DNA of 15,973 nt from Hondaea fermentalgiana (GCA_014084085.1 NPFB01000031.1:191960-207932), one strand, 5' to 3'; positions 1 to 8,385 are shown, counted from the stretch's first letter. Notes: generated from the sequence alone by a model not told the origin. Program-made: numbers and translations.

Positions 1-522
1 CGCCCGCGCCGCCTGTCCGTCGCGCTTCCCCGTCGCGCCTCGACTCAACATCAGCCACATCAAGCGGCCATCTTGCCGCGGCCGCCAGCGCAGGACAGCC
101 CTTGTCGCGAGCCCCGCCTACCGCCGCCGCCGGTCTGGGGGAGGAGCGGGCGAGTCTGCCCGTGCAAGAGGCCGCCGCACCGCACCGCACCGCACCGCCC
201 CGGCGCTGGGCGCCCGCGGCGGCGTGCCGGCCGCACCCGCGAGCGCTGCCTGCGAGCTCTGGCGATAGCTTCTTTCCTTTTGCGTTATTGGAGCAGCCCC
301 TTCCTTGCCTCGTTAGCGAGTTAGTTAGTGGGTTGGCGAGCGCCCGGCTTGGCGGCCGCGACGGGCCTCGCTTGGCCTCGCGCGCCGGGGCCTCCGCTGT
401 GCCTGCCAGACGGGCAGGCAGCGGGCTGGAGCCACCCACCCACGCCTGCTGGGGCTCTGCTCGCCCGGTAAAACAAGACCAGCTCGACCAACAGCGACTA
501 AGAGAAAGGAAACAATAACAGA
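1..522 (+). other. GC-rich 5' flank and probable leader of the AP2 gene
   Basis: No gene is supported here. Open frames exist only with TTG or other non-ATG starts and have compositionally biased products rich in Pro, Arg and Ala. I find no ATG anywhere in these 522 bases, so the ATG at 523 would be the first one for any transcript starting here. An in-frame TAA lies at 499-501. The last ~25 bases before the ATG turn A-rich, in contrast with the GC-rich remainder. A short CACCG-type pentamer repeat lies around 172-200, and a GTTAG/GAG-rich stretch around 310-345. Promoter elements and the transcription start cannot be placed from the sequence alone. Confidence 0.5.
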
Positions 523-890
523 ATGCAAAACCTCAGCGGCGCCAACTCAGGCAAGGACCACCAGCACCAGCAGCAACAGCAGCAGCAGCAACAGTCCCAA
601 GATTCTCTCAGTTCGACAAACGGAATGCCGAGTCCAGGCGGATCAAGAGAAATGCAAGAAAAGAGCCAATACGATTTGCGTCTTCAGCATCTCCAACAGC
701 TCCAAGCCTTGCAACAGCAACAGCAGCTTCAGCAAGAACAGCAACGTGAAGAGCAACAGAAACAGCTCCAACGACTCCAGGACGAGCAGCAACGTCAGCG
801 CGAGCAGCAACAGCTCAATTTTCAACAAAACGTCATCTCCGGTCCTGCGAATCAGCAATCCATGGATCGAGTCTCGTCCGGTCCGCAGCA

Positions 891-924
<34 letters not shown>

Positions 925-1099
925 ATGAACTTTGGGGGATTTTACCCGGCATACAACGTCTACAGCATGATGGGACAGTCAAACACGCAAGGGCAGCAGA
1001 TGATGAGCAACACCCCGCAGCCCGTCTTTTACTACGGCGCATACCCCATGAACCTCCAACAACAGCAGCCGCAACAGGACACACAACAGCAACACCAAC

Positions 1100-1132
<33 letters not shown>

Positions 1133-1487
1133 CCCCAATGAAGAAGGAATCTAATGGAATGAGCGCGTTCGCCTCGCAGGCCGGGCTGCAGCTGCAACAA
1201 CTCATGCACAACGTCGCCTCGTCCTCGGGCTCCAGTTCAAGTTCAAGCTCGTCATCCAATGTAAACACCCAGCAACAACAAACGTCTCAGTCGCAAGATC
1301 TCAGTCACCACCTGCAAAAAGCCTTTACAGGCCCGTCGGTTTCCACCGCAACAACAGTCCTTCGGTCTCGCGCAGAGTCTAGAGACGAGAGTAAAAGCAG
1401 TGGTAGTAACGGTGGCAGTGCTGATAGCTCCGGAGACGGCTCGCAGGAATCTGTGGCGGGCATGCCTCGACACATGCTCGGTAATGC

Positions 1488-1519
<32 letters not shown>

Positions 1520-2619
1520 TTCCCATCAATTTTGTGATGCAAGGAGGCCAGTCCTTCCCGGGCTTTGGCATGACCGGTCAGCAGATGCAACAATCCCAGA
1601 TGCAAGGCGGGCCTCAGCAGCAAGCCGCTGCCATGAGCAACGCTGGTTTCATCTTCTCACCAGGACAATTGCAGGGTTTTACACCGAGCTATCCCATGTT
1701 CTATAGTCAAGCCCCAAACATGCAGCAGGGTGGAATGTACATGGGCATGGGCGGCATGGCGTCCGGAATGTCGGCTAGTATTCGCTCTTTCGATGACGAT
1801 TTGTCGGCCCGCCGCCAAAAGAACAACAGCTCAAAGTACCGCGGCGTCTCGTGGCACAAGAGAGGGAAAAAGTGGATTGCCCGCATCTGGATCAACGGCC
1901 GGAGTGAACATCTCGGCGTCTACGCGTCCGAAATTCAGGCCGCTCTTGCGGTGGACGATAGGCTAGTGGAACTCGGGGAGAGTGGCCACGCACTGAACTT
2001 TCCAGATACAGAAATTCGCAAACAGCTTCAAGAGTCGTACCGCAAAAACAGAAAGGGCGCCGCACACAATAGCTCTCGTAGCACCGAGCCCACAGTCGCA
2101 GGCTCCGATTCTAACTCGAGCGACAAAAACTCAAGTACAGGGTCCACAGACAAGGACACTCTTTCGCAAGACCCGGGCGAGGACGGTCAGCGATCGTCTC
2201 GCCAAGCTCGCTCCACGGGTTCTGGATCCTCCAGCTCTGCTCGTGCTTTGACAATGTCCGCATTGGTCACAGGTGGCTCCAGCTCCTCTTCAAACTCCGG
2301 ATCCTCTGACTCTTCATTGTCTGGGTCCAAAAAGAATAAGACAATCTCCGTGTCACACGGCACCAAGAAACGCGCTGTGGAATCGTCCAATGATGACCTT
2401 TCTCCGGACGATCCTAGCGGCTCCGCGGGCTCGAGCGGTGGATCAAGCGGTGGATCAAGTGGCGGCACGAGCGACTCTCCCGGAAAGCGGAAGGGTTCCG
2501 ACGATGTCGACGACGATGATGTGTACGCTGACGATGTTGGCGCTGACAAGAGCAGCGTAAGCGTCTCAAGCTTCAAACATGCGTCTATCAAACTTGGGAA
2601 GCGCAAGCACTCCTCTTGA
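523..2619 (+). CDS. Gln/Ser-rich protein with a single AP2/ERF DNA-binding domain (putative transcription factor)
   Basis: This 698-aa intronless ORF is probably a nuclear transcription regulator. Residues ~437-495 form one AP2 domain: it opens SKYRGVSW (437-444), followed by KKWIARI, the central HLGVY element, an A-rich helix and a closing ALNFPD (490-495). AP2 domains fold as a three-stranded sheet plus a helix and bind GC-rich DNA sites. A Q-rich, possibly coiled segment lies at ~50-105. Poly-Gln runs lie at ~16-24, 125-134, 194-203 and 323-332, and a Ser run at 237-245. Aromatic/Met-rich patches (such as FYPAYNVY and VFYYGAYP) sit between the Gln tracts. The tail is Ser/Gly/Asp-rich, with basic clusters at 507-511, 603-617, 655-657 and the C-terminus that could serve nuclear import. 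The start is secure: an in-frame TAA lies at 499-501 and no ATG lies upstream in the window. Target genes are unknown. Confidence 0.93.
895..924 (+). repeat. CAG microsatellite encoding poly-Gln (9 CAG + CAA)
   Basis: Nine uninterrupted CAG codons (895-921) followed by CAA encode Gln 125-134 of the AP2 protein. Adjacent Gln-rich coding sequence mixes CAG and CAA, so the pure run stands out. Confidence 0.95.
1102..1131 (+). repeat. CAG microsatellite encoding poly-Gln (10 CAG)
   Basis: Ten perfect CAG codons encode Gln 194-203 of the AP2 protein, directly before an SPMKK segment. Confidence 0.95.
1489..1518 (+). repeat. CAG microsatellite encoding poly-Gln (10 CAG)
   Basis: Ten perfect CAG codons encode Gln 323-332 of the AP2 protein, flanked by GNA and FPIN. 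Confidence 0.95.
2437..2472 (+). repeat. 12-bp tandem repeat encoding Gly-Gly-Ser-Ser units
   Basis: GGTGGATCAAGC is followed by a copy with one change (final T) and then a diverged third copy, GGCGGCACGAGC. The units encode a flexible GGSS linker in the C-terminal tail of the AP2 protein. The array is probably a recent slippage expansion. Confidence 0.85.
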
Positions 2620-3238
2620 GTGCGTGCTCTTTCTTTTCAAACATATCCAAACAACACATCATCAATCCAATCGCATTGCATCGCATCGCAGTCTCTTTTG
2701 GGGCTGCGGTCCGGTTTCGTCCATTCGATCTTCCTGGCGAGCTAGTTTCCAAGCACTGTGGCTTTGCTTTCTGCAAGCCAGTCCCTTGCTTTTGAACTTT
2801 TTTGTAGCACTAAAACACCCCAAGTCTGAATGATTGAGTAATTCCGCATTTGCTCTGTTTTCCTTCCCTTTGCTTCCATGAACCCATGCTCCCATCAATT
2901 ACCACAAACTCACTGTCACTGCTGCTACTGCTGCTGCAGCCAGCTGCAGCTTCCAGCTGACGTACTCTTCATCGCGACAAAGATATTCAAGTGAGCACGT
3001 ACAAACGATCATTGGAAAAGGAATCCATTTAGCCCTCCAAACCCAACGTTGCCAGTCACGTCGTGCGTGTGTCTATGATCATCCCCATCTATGCGTATGC
3101 TTGCCTTGCTTGCTTTTCGTGGAGATTGAAGTCAGAAGGTGAGCGATTTTCCGCCCGGAACTTGAACGCGAGCAGCATCAGCAGCAGCGGCAAAACCTAA
3201 CAAGTAGGCAGGCAACTTGTGAAAGAAAAAGCGCGCAC

Positions 3239-3302
3239 AAAAAGAAAAAGAAAAGAAAAGAAAAGAAAGAAAAGAAAAGAAAAGAAAGAAAGAAAGAAAG
3301 AA
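3239..3302 (+). repeat. 64-nt homopurine (AAAAG/AAAG) tract
   Basis: Sixty-four consecutive A/G bases with no pyrimidine, built from AAAAG units that change to AAAG units at the 3' end. It lies ~320 bp upstream of the F-box protein start. Such polypurine mirror-like tracts can form triplex DNA or act as nucleosome-depleted poly(dA)-like elements; that role is inferred. Confidence 0.9.
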
Positions 3303-3433
3303 CAAGCCTGAAAGGAGAATGACATAGTGAGCGCCCTTTGCAAAGCCAAAAAGCCGCGAGACGAGGTTCTTGCGTGGCACGAGTCTCGGCGACAGCTACC
3401 GCGACAGCAGCCTTCGTCGCGCCCGGGCTGGCG

Positions 3434-3496
3434 GCGCACGCACGCACGCACGCATTGACGCACGCGCAGACGCACGCACAGACGCATAGACGCAAG
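3434..3496 (+). repeat. CGCA/GACGCA simple-repeat array
   Basis: A perfect GCAC tetranucleotide array (about 3435-3453) degrades into GACGCA-type units to about 3496. It lies in the likely leader or promoter-proximal region of the F-box gene. Confidence 0.85.
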
Positions 3497-3541
3497 CATC
3501 CCGCGGGAGGGACCGAGCGAGACCTGCCTGGCGTGCCACCA

Positions 3542-3573
3542 GGCTAGCGAGCTTGCTAGCTTGCTAGCTTGCG
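3542..3573 (+). repeat. GCTAGCTT tandem repeat with three GCTAGC palindromes
   Basis: GCTAGC occurs at 3543-3548, 3555-3560 and 3563-3568, linked by CTT(G) spacers. Each unit is self-complementary, so an RNA leader could form small hairpins about 50 nt before the start codon. The third palindrome supplies the TAG (3565-3567) that closes the reading frame upstream of the F-box gene. Confidence 0.85.
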
Positions 3574-3621
3574 GACCGGCCTGGCGTGCTTTCGACGTTT
3601 GCGAGCGAGCGCGCGCAGACC

Positions 3622-6600
3622 ATGCAGGCCGCACGCACACTCATCTTGCGCGACGTAAAGGAGCTCAAAGTACCCGAGGACGTGCAGCTGGACGAAGTCG
3701 CGGACACCGCAGGCCTTTGCTGGCGCGTCCGTATCACCCTCCGCGACGACGATAACACCACCGTCGAGTCCGACCTACTCCTCCGTTTCAGCCGGAGACA
3801 CCCGCACGAACCACCGCGCATCTTTGTACCCTGGCGGAACTCGACGCCGCGACCCAAGTTTGAGCTTGAATGGGCTAAATCTGCTCAATTTCATGAACTC
3901 CAAGAGGTCTTCGTCCGTGCCTTTGCCCAAGACAGCTGGGTACCCATCACATCTGTTGGTAACGTCATCGATGAACTCTTACGCACGGTTCGCGAAGTCC
4001 CAGTCACCTCACAAACTGGCGAAAACCAGCTCCCGTCGCCAAGTCTCCATCCAGATGCTCCCCCCACAGAACGGCTCGCAGCGTCGACGCCGGCTATGGG
4101 CACGCACGCAAACTTTAATAATGATGCTGCTCATACCGGTCAAGTGCACATGCGAGCGCTTGAGCCCCCAAATAGGGCAAACGGGCGCGGGACACCGACC
4201 GAATCTTCGATGATGCTGCGCTCCTACGGCCGCCGCAACCGTCGAGACAGGCGCAGCGACAGATTGGGGCCCTCGCTACTCACGGAGGAGATTCTTTCCT
4301 ATGTGCTTGTTTATTTACCTGTGCGCGATATTGGGCGGCTCGCGACGACCTCACAGGCTTTTGCTGACATCTGCGACTCTGAAGTGCTCTGGGCGCGCTT
4401 ATACTTTTTACAACCCCCCATCTCCGACACGCTCTCTGCGTGGGGCGGCGGCCTTGGACCCTCTCGGGTCTGGGTGGGCCCAGGAAAATGGGAGTGGGAC
4501 GGCGCTCGTGCCGCCTACAAGCGAGCTGTCGAGCTTGCGCGTGCTTTGCCAGCTGCCTCGCTTCTTACGGCTTCGTATGACTCTCTCGAGGAGGACACTG
4601 CGCAGGTCCTTAATGCCATCGTCAAGCTTCGGATACTCTGCAGTCCTCCATCCGATGTACCAAGCCTTCTTGACTTTGATATGCGCAACGCAGGTACGGT
4701 CATGAGCGGCGTCACAGACGCTGTGTTGACCCGGCGTATCCGCGAGGGCGCCGAGTATCTTCGCGTTACTTCGCAAAGTCTCAGGACTGACCCGAATCCT
4801 CACAACGCTACTCGTCTTGAAAACCTCGTCCAAATGGCGAATCGTCTCGAGACTCGCCGCGTTTCTACGGTAAGCCAAGTGGCCGCTCGACTTGCAAACG
4901 AAGTGAGTCCTGTCAAGTCACTCACAATCCCGGAGATGAATGAGCTGAGTGCGCAGCTTGCCCTGAGCCAGCTCCAACAAGATGACGTAAATCGTCAAAG
5001 AGAGATCGATTCCAAGCAGAACGTCGACCAAGCTGTGGCTGCGGTAGCAAAGGCCCGAATTGCCTATCGTCGCACGCGAGACATCTCTCAGGAACAGCGG
5101 AATCTCCAACGCGCCATGCGCATGAATGGAATGAGGTCCCACAACCGCAGACGTATGTTCAACTTGCAGGCCTCTCACGGAAATCGTGCGCAGATTCCCG
5201 AGGCCCCTCCCTTGGCCTCGCGATTCAACCCTCATACAACCGCATTCCCGCCTCGAGCTGATCGCGAGAACAATATCAACTTTGCCGAACTGAGAACAAA
5301 CGATGTCGACGAGGGAAATAACATTGCTGCCGCACTCTTTCCCGGATTTGCGGCCCGAACGCACCTTGGTGGAGCGGCGGCGCCCACTCGAGAGACCGCG
5401 GGCCCGGGAGCCCAGCCAGCAGAGCGCAGAACGCCTCCATTCGCACAACGGTGGATCGCTACAGAAACCGTCATGCAAGAACCACCCGTTGAAAACGCTG
5501 GCACAGTGCCTGGCCAAAACACGAGACGAAATGCGGATCGACCTCCAAGTACGGGCGCCACTGCGGAAGGGGACACAAGCCGTAATACTTTTGTCGTGGC
5601 TCCTCAAGAAGCACCTGCTCGATTCGAACAGAACGTGGTGACGACAAGCGCCTCGAATGACAGACGACAAGGGACACCAAATGCAGGACCCCAAGGGACA
5701 GGTGCGAGATCTGCGCGCCGCCGTCGTATGATCTCGTCCTCTTCATCCTCTTCGTTGAGAAGGCCCAATTTGGAGCGACTCTTGGTCGGACAGGATGACG
5801 CAACACCACCTGCGCGAGTTGCTCCAGGCGCTGCAGCACGTACCCAAGCACTTTTACATAGGTCCGCCGCTGACGATAACAGTCGCCAAAGGGTGGCGCA
5901 AGGAGGCCCGGATCGAAGACCTGCACCAATGTCCCTGGGACAAAATGGCCCGCCGCGGCGACAACTGGATGTGCGCACGAATCTTCTTGATCACTTTGAT
6001 TTTCCAACGCTCGACCTTATTGGAGCACGGGACGCCGCCCTTGGTCAAGGCGCCGAGGCTCAAGGCGATCCACCGCTGCAGTGGATGTTGGCACCTCCGC
6101 GTCACGGGCTAGCTGGCGATGCTGCTGCTCCCCACCTGCTCGAGCATGCAGACCCAAGGAACGAGGAAACGGAGCAAGACCATCCACCATCCTTGCTGGC
6201 TGTTCGCGATCTTCTCGCGCGCAACATGAGCCGCATCTACCGTGTGGGAGACACGCATGTTGCTTTCGTACTCTCTATGGCTCTCAAGAAGCTAACGCTC
6301 CAGGCGCGACTCCTCAAGCGATACTTGTCAGGTTCAACCACTCCGGTCGAAGAGCTCGTACTGGGAAGCCTGGTGCGCATGAAAATTGGTGCAAGCTTCA
6401 TGTCGAATCTTTCGCATGGGTCACGTGTTGACATCAAGGATTCGAGGGGCGATTGGTACGCAGGCAGACTTGCGCGCAGGTCTCGCGATCACCCAACCGG
6501 CGAATTCCCTGCATCTGCTTCCTCGCAATGGGTCGTGTGTTTCGATGGCTACTCCGCAAAATGGGATGAGGTTGTACCCAACCACATGAGCGCGCTCGAA

Positions 6601-7590
6601 CGGCTCGCGCCACTTCGCACGCATACCCTTACGGACCAGGCGCCTGCGGGATTCACAACAACAAGCCGTCCCGAAGTTTTGACACGCTCGGTGCTTCTTC
6701 GCAAGACCAAAAGACAGCGACGTGCCATCGTAGAGGGCCTACAAAACGCTGCATTTGTGCTCTCCCCGACCGCACGCGGCTCTGGAGCTCAGGCTGGAGG
6801 CATCGCACCTACCTCACTGAACAGTTCGCAGCTTAGCGCAGCCGTTCAAAGGTCACGAAGAAGACCAGACATCGCATATGCCGACAATCAAGCGTTTACC
6901 ATCAAGCTTTGCGCGCTAGGGCGCCCACTTATATACTTTTGCACAGACCGCAGCCAGCCCCTTAGCGAGATCGTGGAGGAGTATCTTCGTGTCACAGCAT
7001 CATTCAATGCGACTTCGGCACGATCAAGCGTCGCGAGAGGGGCCCTTGTCGTGCGTTTGAACAATCGCGAGTCCTTTGACACGAATCTGGCTCTTCGCTA
7101 CTTTCAGGCGGGAATCTTTGGGGATCCCGAGGATCTCGACACACCTGGCTTCTCCGAAGACGCCCGTTCGCGCGGCCAAGCCCAACTTCAGAGATACATG
7201 GACGTCGAGCATAATTTGCTCACGCACGTTGAGCAAGTTTTTGCCCTCTACGAGCATGTTCTTTTTTCGAACAGCGCTCACCACATTGAAGCACAAATGA
7301 CCATGGCGGACGACCACCTTGGCCTTCTCCACGAAGCTGATGATCGCGTTCTCCATTCTTTTGCGCAGGCTGCGCGACCCTCATCCGCAACTGACGCATC
7401 GAGCAGAACCTCTGCTGCAGGAACCACGGCAGAAGGAGAAGATGCGAGTCCCTCACTCTCCTTTGCAGATGCAGCGAGAGAGATCGAGACGCTCTTTGGT
7501 GACGATGTTCAGATTCTCGACACGACCAGATCTGCTTTCGAATTAGGGCTCGACTCTGATACTCTTCTCGACGTTGTGCCTTTTTTCTGA
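3622..7590 (+). CDS. E2-like (UEV/RWD-type) + F-box + Tudor-knot-like multidomain protein
   Basis: 1322 aa, uninterrupted. The ATG at 3622 has A at -3 and is the only in-frame ATG after the TAG at 3565-3567; the frame upstream offers only a GTG at 3586. Residues ~5-127 resemble an E2 fold: helix RDVKEL, strand CWRVRI, a LLRF...HPHEPPRIFVP segment (54-70) like E2 FP..YP..PP, and DSWVPITSV (104-112) like the E2 W-P-x-x-T helix. Its only Cys is C33, in a strand, so it is probably catalytically dead. An F-box follows at ~216-262 (LLTEEILSYVLVYLPV, then VLW at 255-257), preceded by basic RRNRRDRR. Next come helical/coiled segments (~300-515) and a long disordered region with RRRR and Ser7 (699-711). 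Residues ~932-988 look like a Tudor-knot/chromo barrel (DSRGDWYAGRL ... FDGYSAKWDEVVP). The C-terminus ends FELGLDSDTLLDVVPFF. Probable role: substrate adaptor of an SCF (SKP1-cullin-F-box) ubiquitin ligase. Substrate unknown. Confidence 0.88.
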   Translation: MQAARTLILRDVKELKVPEDVQLDEVADTAGLCWRVRITLRDDDNTTVESDLLLRFSRRHPHEPPRIFVPWRNSTPRPKFELEWAKSAQFHELQEVFVRAFAQDSWVPITSVGNVIDELLRTVREVPVTSQTGENQLPSPSLHPDAPPTERLAASTPAMGTHANFNNDAAHTGQVHMRALEPPNRANGRGTPTESSMMLRSYGRRNRRDRRSDRLGPSLLTEEILSYVLVYLPVRDIGRLATTSQAFADICDSEVLWARLYFLQPPISDTLSAWGGGLGPSRVWVGPGKWEWDGARAAYKRAVELARALPAASLLTASYDSLEEDTAQVLNAIVKLRILCSPPSDVPSLLDFDMRNAGTVMSGVTDAVLTRRIREGAEYLRVTSQSLRTDPNPHNATRLENLVQMANRLETRRVSTVSQVAARLANEVSPVKSLTIPEMNELSAQLALSQLQQDDVNRQREIDSKQNVDQAVAAVAKARIAYRRTRDISQEQRNLQRAMRMNGMRSHNRRRMFNLQASHGNRAQIPEAPPLASRFNPHTTAFPPRADRENNINFAELRTNDVDEGNNIAAALFPGFAARTHLGGAAAPTRETAGPGAQPAERRTPPFAQRWIATETVMQEPPVENAGTVPGQNTRRNADRPPSTGATAEGDTSRNTFVVAPQEAPARFEQNVVTTSASNDRRQGTPNAGPQGTGARSARRRRMISSSSSSSLRRPNLERLLVGQDDATPPARVAPGAAARTQALLHRSAADDNSRQRVAQGGPDRRPAPMSLGQNGPPRRQLDVRTNLLDHFDFPTLDLIGARDAALGQGAEAQGDPPLQWMLAPPRHGLAGDAAAPHLLEHADPRNEETEQDHPPSLLAVRDLLARNMSRIYRVGDTHVAFVLSMALKKLTLQARLLKRYLSGSTTPVEELVLGSLVRMKIGASFMSNLSHGSRVDIKDSRGDWYAGRLARRSRDHPTGEFPASASSQWVVCFDGYSAKWDEVVPNHMSALERLAPLRTHTLTDQAPAGFTTTSRPEVLTRSVLLRKTKRQRRAIVEGLQNAAFVLSPTARGSGAQAGGIAPTSLNSSQLSAAVQRSRRRPDIAYADNQAFTIKLCALGRPLIYFCTDRSQPLSEIVEEYLRVTASFNATSARSSVARGALVVRLNNRESFDTNLALRYFQAGIFGDPEDLDTPGFSEDARSRGQAQLQRYMDVEHNLLTHVEQVFALYEHVLFSNSAHHIEAQMTMADDHLGLLHEADDRVLHSFAQAARPSSATDASSRTSAAGTTAEGEDASPSLSFADAAREIETLFGDDVQILDTTRSAFELGLDSDTLLDVVPFF

Positions 7591-8196
7591 GACTACGTAC
7601 AATAGATATGACATGTACATGAAAGCTGCACGCTTGCACCGCAAGTAATGCAATTGCTTGCAGGCGCGTAGCTTACTTGTACTTATGACGAGAAAACCAA
7701 AAACACGAACAAACAAACAAACAAACGAACTTGCCTATTTTCCCTTAGCCTATTTTCCTTTTATTAGAGACACTCACCTGACAAGGATGGATTCCTGGGG
7801 ACATTGCGTACGCCTGTCTACTCTGCTGGACCTAGCACACTTCTTACTACTGTTTATTCAAACACACACACAGAGACTTGGGACTGTCTGTTGGACTCAA
7901 AACCACTCATGTGGTCGTCTTTGCTTCCCTTTTTCTCCCACCCACTTACTTCCTTTCTCTCCCTTGACCAGCCAAGCGTCACAGCCTATCGAGTCCGTGA
8001 CCAAACCATCGTCGCCAGTCAGTCAAGCAAGCAAGGCCAATCGCAGTCGATGGCAAGACGACAGCAAAGGAACAAATAACGGGTGACCACCTGCGGAGAC
8101 TGTCACCAATCGCGAAATTATGGCCGTTAGTCCTCTTTTCCTGTTAGCCCTCTTTCGCCCCTACAAAGCAAGGGGAAACCCGAGAAGGTGGTTGCT

Positions 8197-8296
8197 ATGA
8201 ATTGAAGGAAAGCTACGTATACACAAACACACAAGCCAATGCGAAGATGAGATGCTGATTGCTAGTCTTGTTTGCTTGTTTTGTTTGCTTGTTTGA
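8197..8296 (+). promoter_or_regulatory. Cluster of four short upstream ORFs in the probable leader of the PAS membrane protein
   Basis: Four ATGs, each closed quickly: 8197 (ATG-AAT-TGA), 8239 (ATG-CGA-AGA-TGA), 8247 (ATG-AGA-TGC-TGA) and 8252 (14 codons, TGA at 8294-8296). Three of them overlap one another in different frames. If the transcript begins upstream of 8197 they would reduce or condition translation of the main ORF at 8386. The transcription start is unknown, so the role is inferred. Confidence 0.35.
8270..8294 (+). repeat. 12-bp direct repeat GTTTGCTTGTTT
   Basis: The 12-mer GTTTGCTTGTTT occurs at 8270-8281 and again at 8283-8294, a 13-bp period. It falls inside the longest of the upstream ORFs before the PAS membrane protein. 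Confidence 0.85.
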
Positions 8297-8385
8297 TCCA
8301 TTGACGGACGAACTGCCTGGGACTGCGGAGGAGCAAGCAGTCTCCACAACCAAAGCCTTCGCGACAAAGCGGGGAGGCCTGCGCC

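Larger units (their letters stand above)
2620..3621 (+). other. Spacer between the AP2 gene and the F-box gene (3' UTR, intergenic, leader)
   Basis: About 1 kb without a supported gene. The first ~200 bases are mixed pyrimidine-rich sequence and probably the 3' UTR of the AP2 gene; no canonical AATAAA was seen. Around 2913-2960 is a CTG/CTA-rich stretch with two GCTGCAGC palindromes (2933-2940, 2943-2950). From 3239 to 3573 come three different simple repeats, listed separately. If the transcript of the next gene starts before ~3300, its leader contains a minimal upstream ORF, ATG-ACA-TAG, at 3319-3327. Open frames on the minus strand over the purine tract are Phe/Leu/Ser low-complexity and not credible. 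Confidence 0.5.
7591..8385 (+). other. Spacer between the F-box gene and the PAS membrane-protein gene
   Basis: 795 bp without a supported gene; open frames here use non-ATG starts and have biased composition. It contains an AAAC repeat (about 7709-7729), a direct repeat GCCTATTTTCC at 7733-7743 and 7748-7758, a pyrimidine-rich stretch around 7925-7970, and a TTTGCTTG repeat at 8270-8294. The AAAC array and the TTTG-rich repeat are partly complementary. The last ~190 bases carry a group of short upstream ORFs, listed separately. No clear TATA box or AATAAA was found. Confidence 0.5.

Noticed and set aside
102..518. 138-codon open frame before the AP2 gene
   Set aside because: It begins with TTG, not ATG, has a Pro/Arg/Ala/Ser compositional product and no domain. 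There is no ATG in 1-522.
643..924. Poly-Leu, poly-Ala and poly-Cys frames on the minus strand over the CAG arrays
   Set aside because: They are the other-frame readings of CAG repeats. No independent coding evidence was found.
895..1518. CRISPR-like or satellite array in the CAG blocks
   Set aside because: These are simple in-frame trinucleotide runs with no spacers and no direct-repeat architecture.
1831..2007. AP2 domain as part of a homing endonuclease
   Set aside because: No HNH or other nuclease motif lies in the ORF. The Gln/Ser-rich arms and basic clusters fit a nuclear regulator.
3586..3621. Twelve extra N-terminal codons for the F-box protein
   Set aside because: They start from GTG. 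In a eukaryote the in-frame ATG at 3622, with A at -3, is the better start, and the E2-like fold begins just after it.
4918..5694. 258-codon minus-strand open frame inside the F-box gene
   Set aside because: It is antisense to an uninterrupted 1322-aa ORF with recognisable domains. The product has no motifs, and long antisense frames are expected in GC-rich coding DNA.
7591..8385. tRNA or other structured RNA gene
   Set aside because: No A-box/B-box pair or cloverleaf was found in this or the other spacers on inspection. A tRNAscan-SE/Infernal run would settle it.
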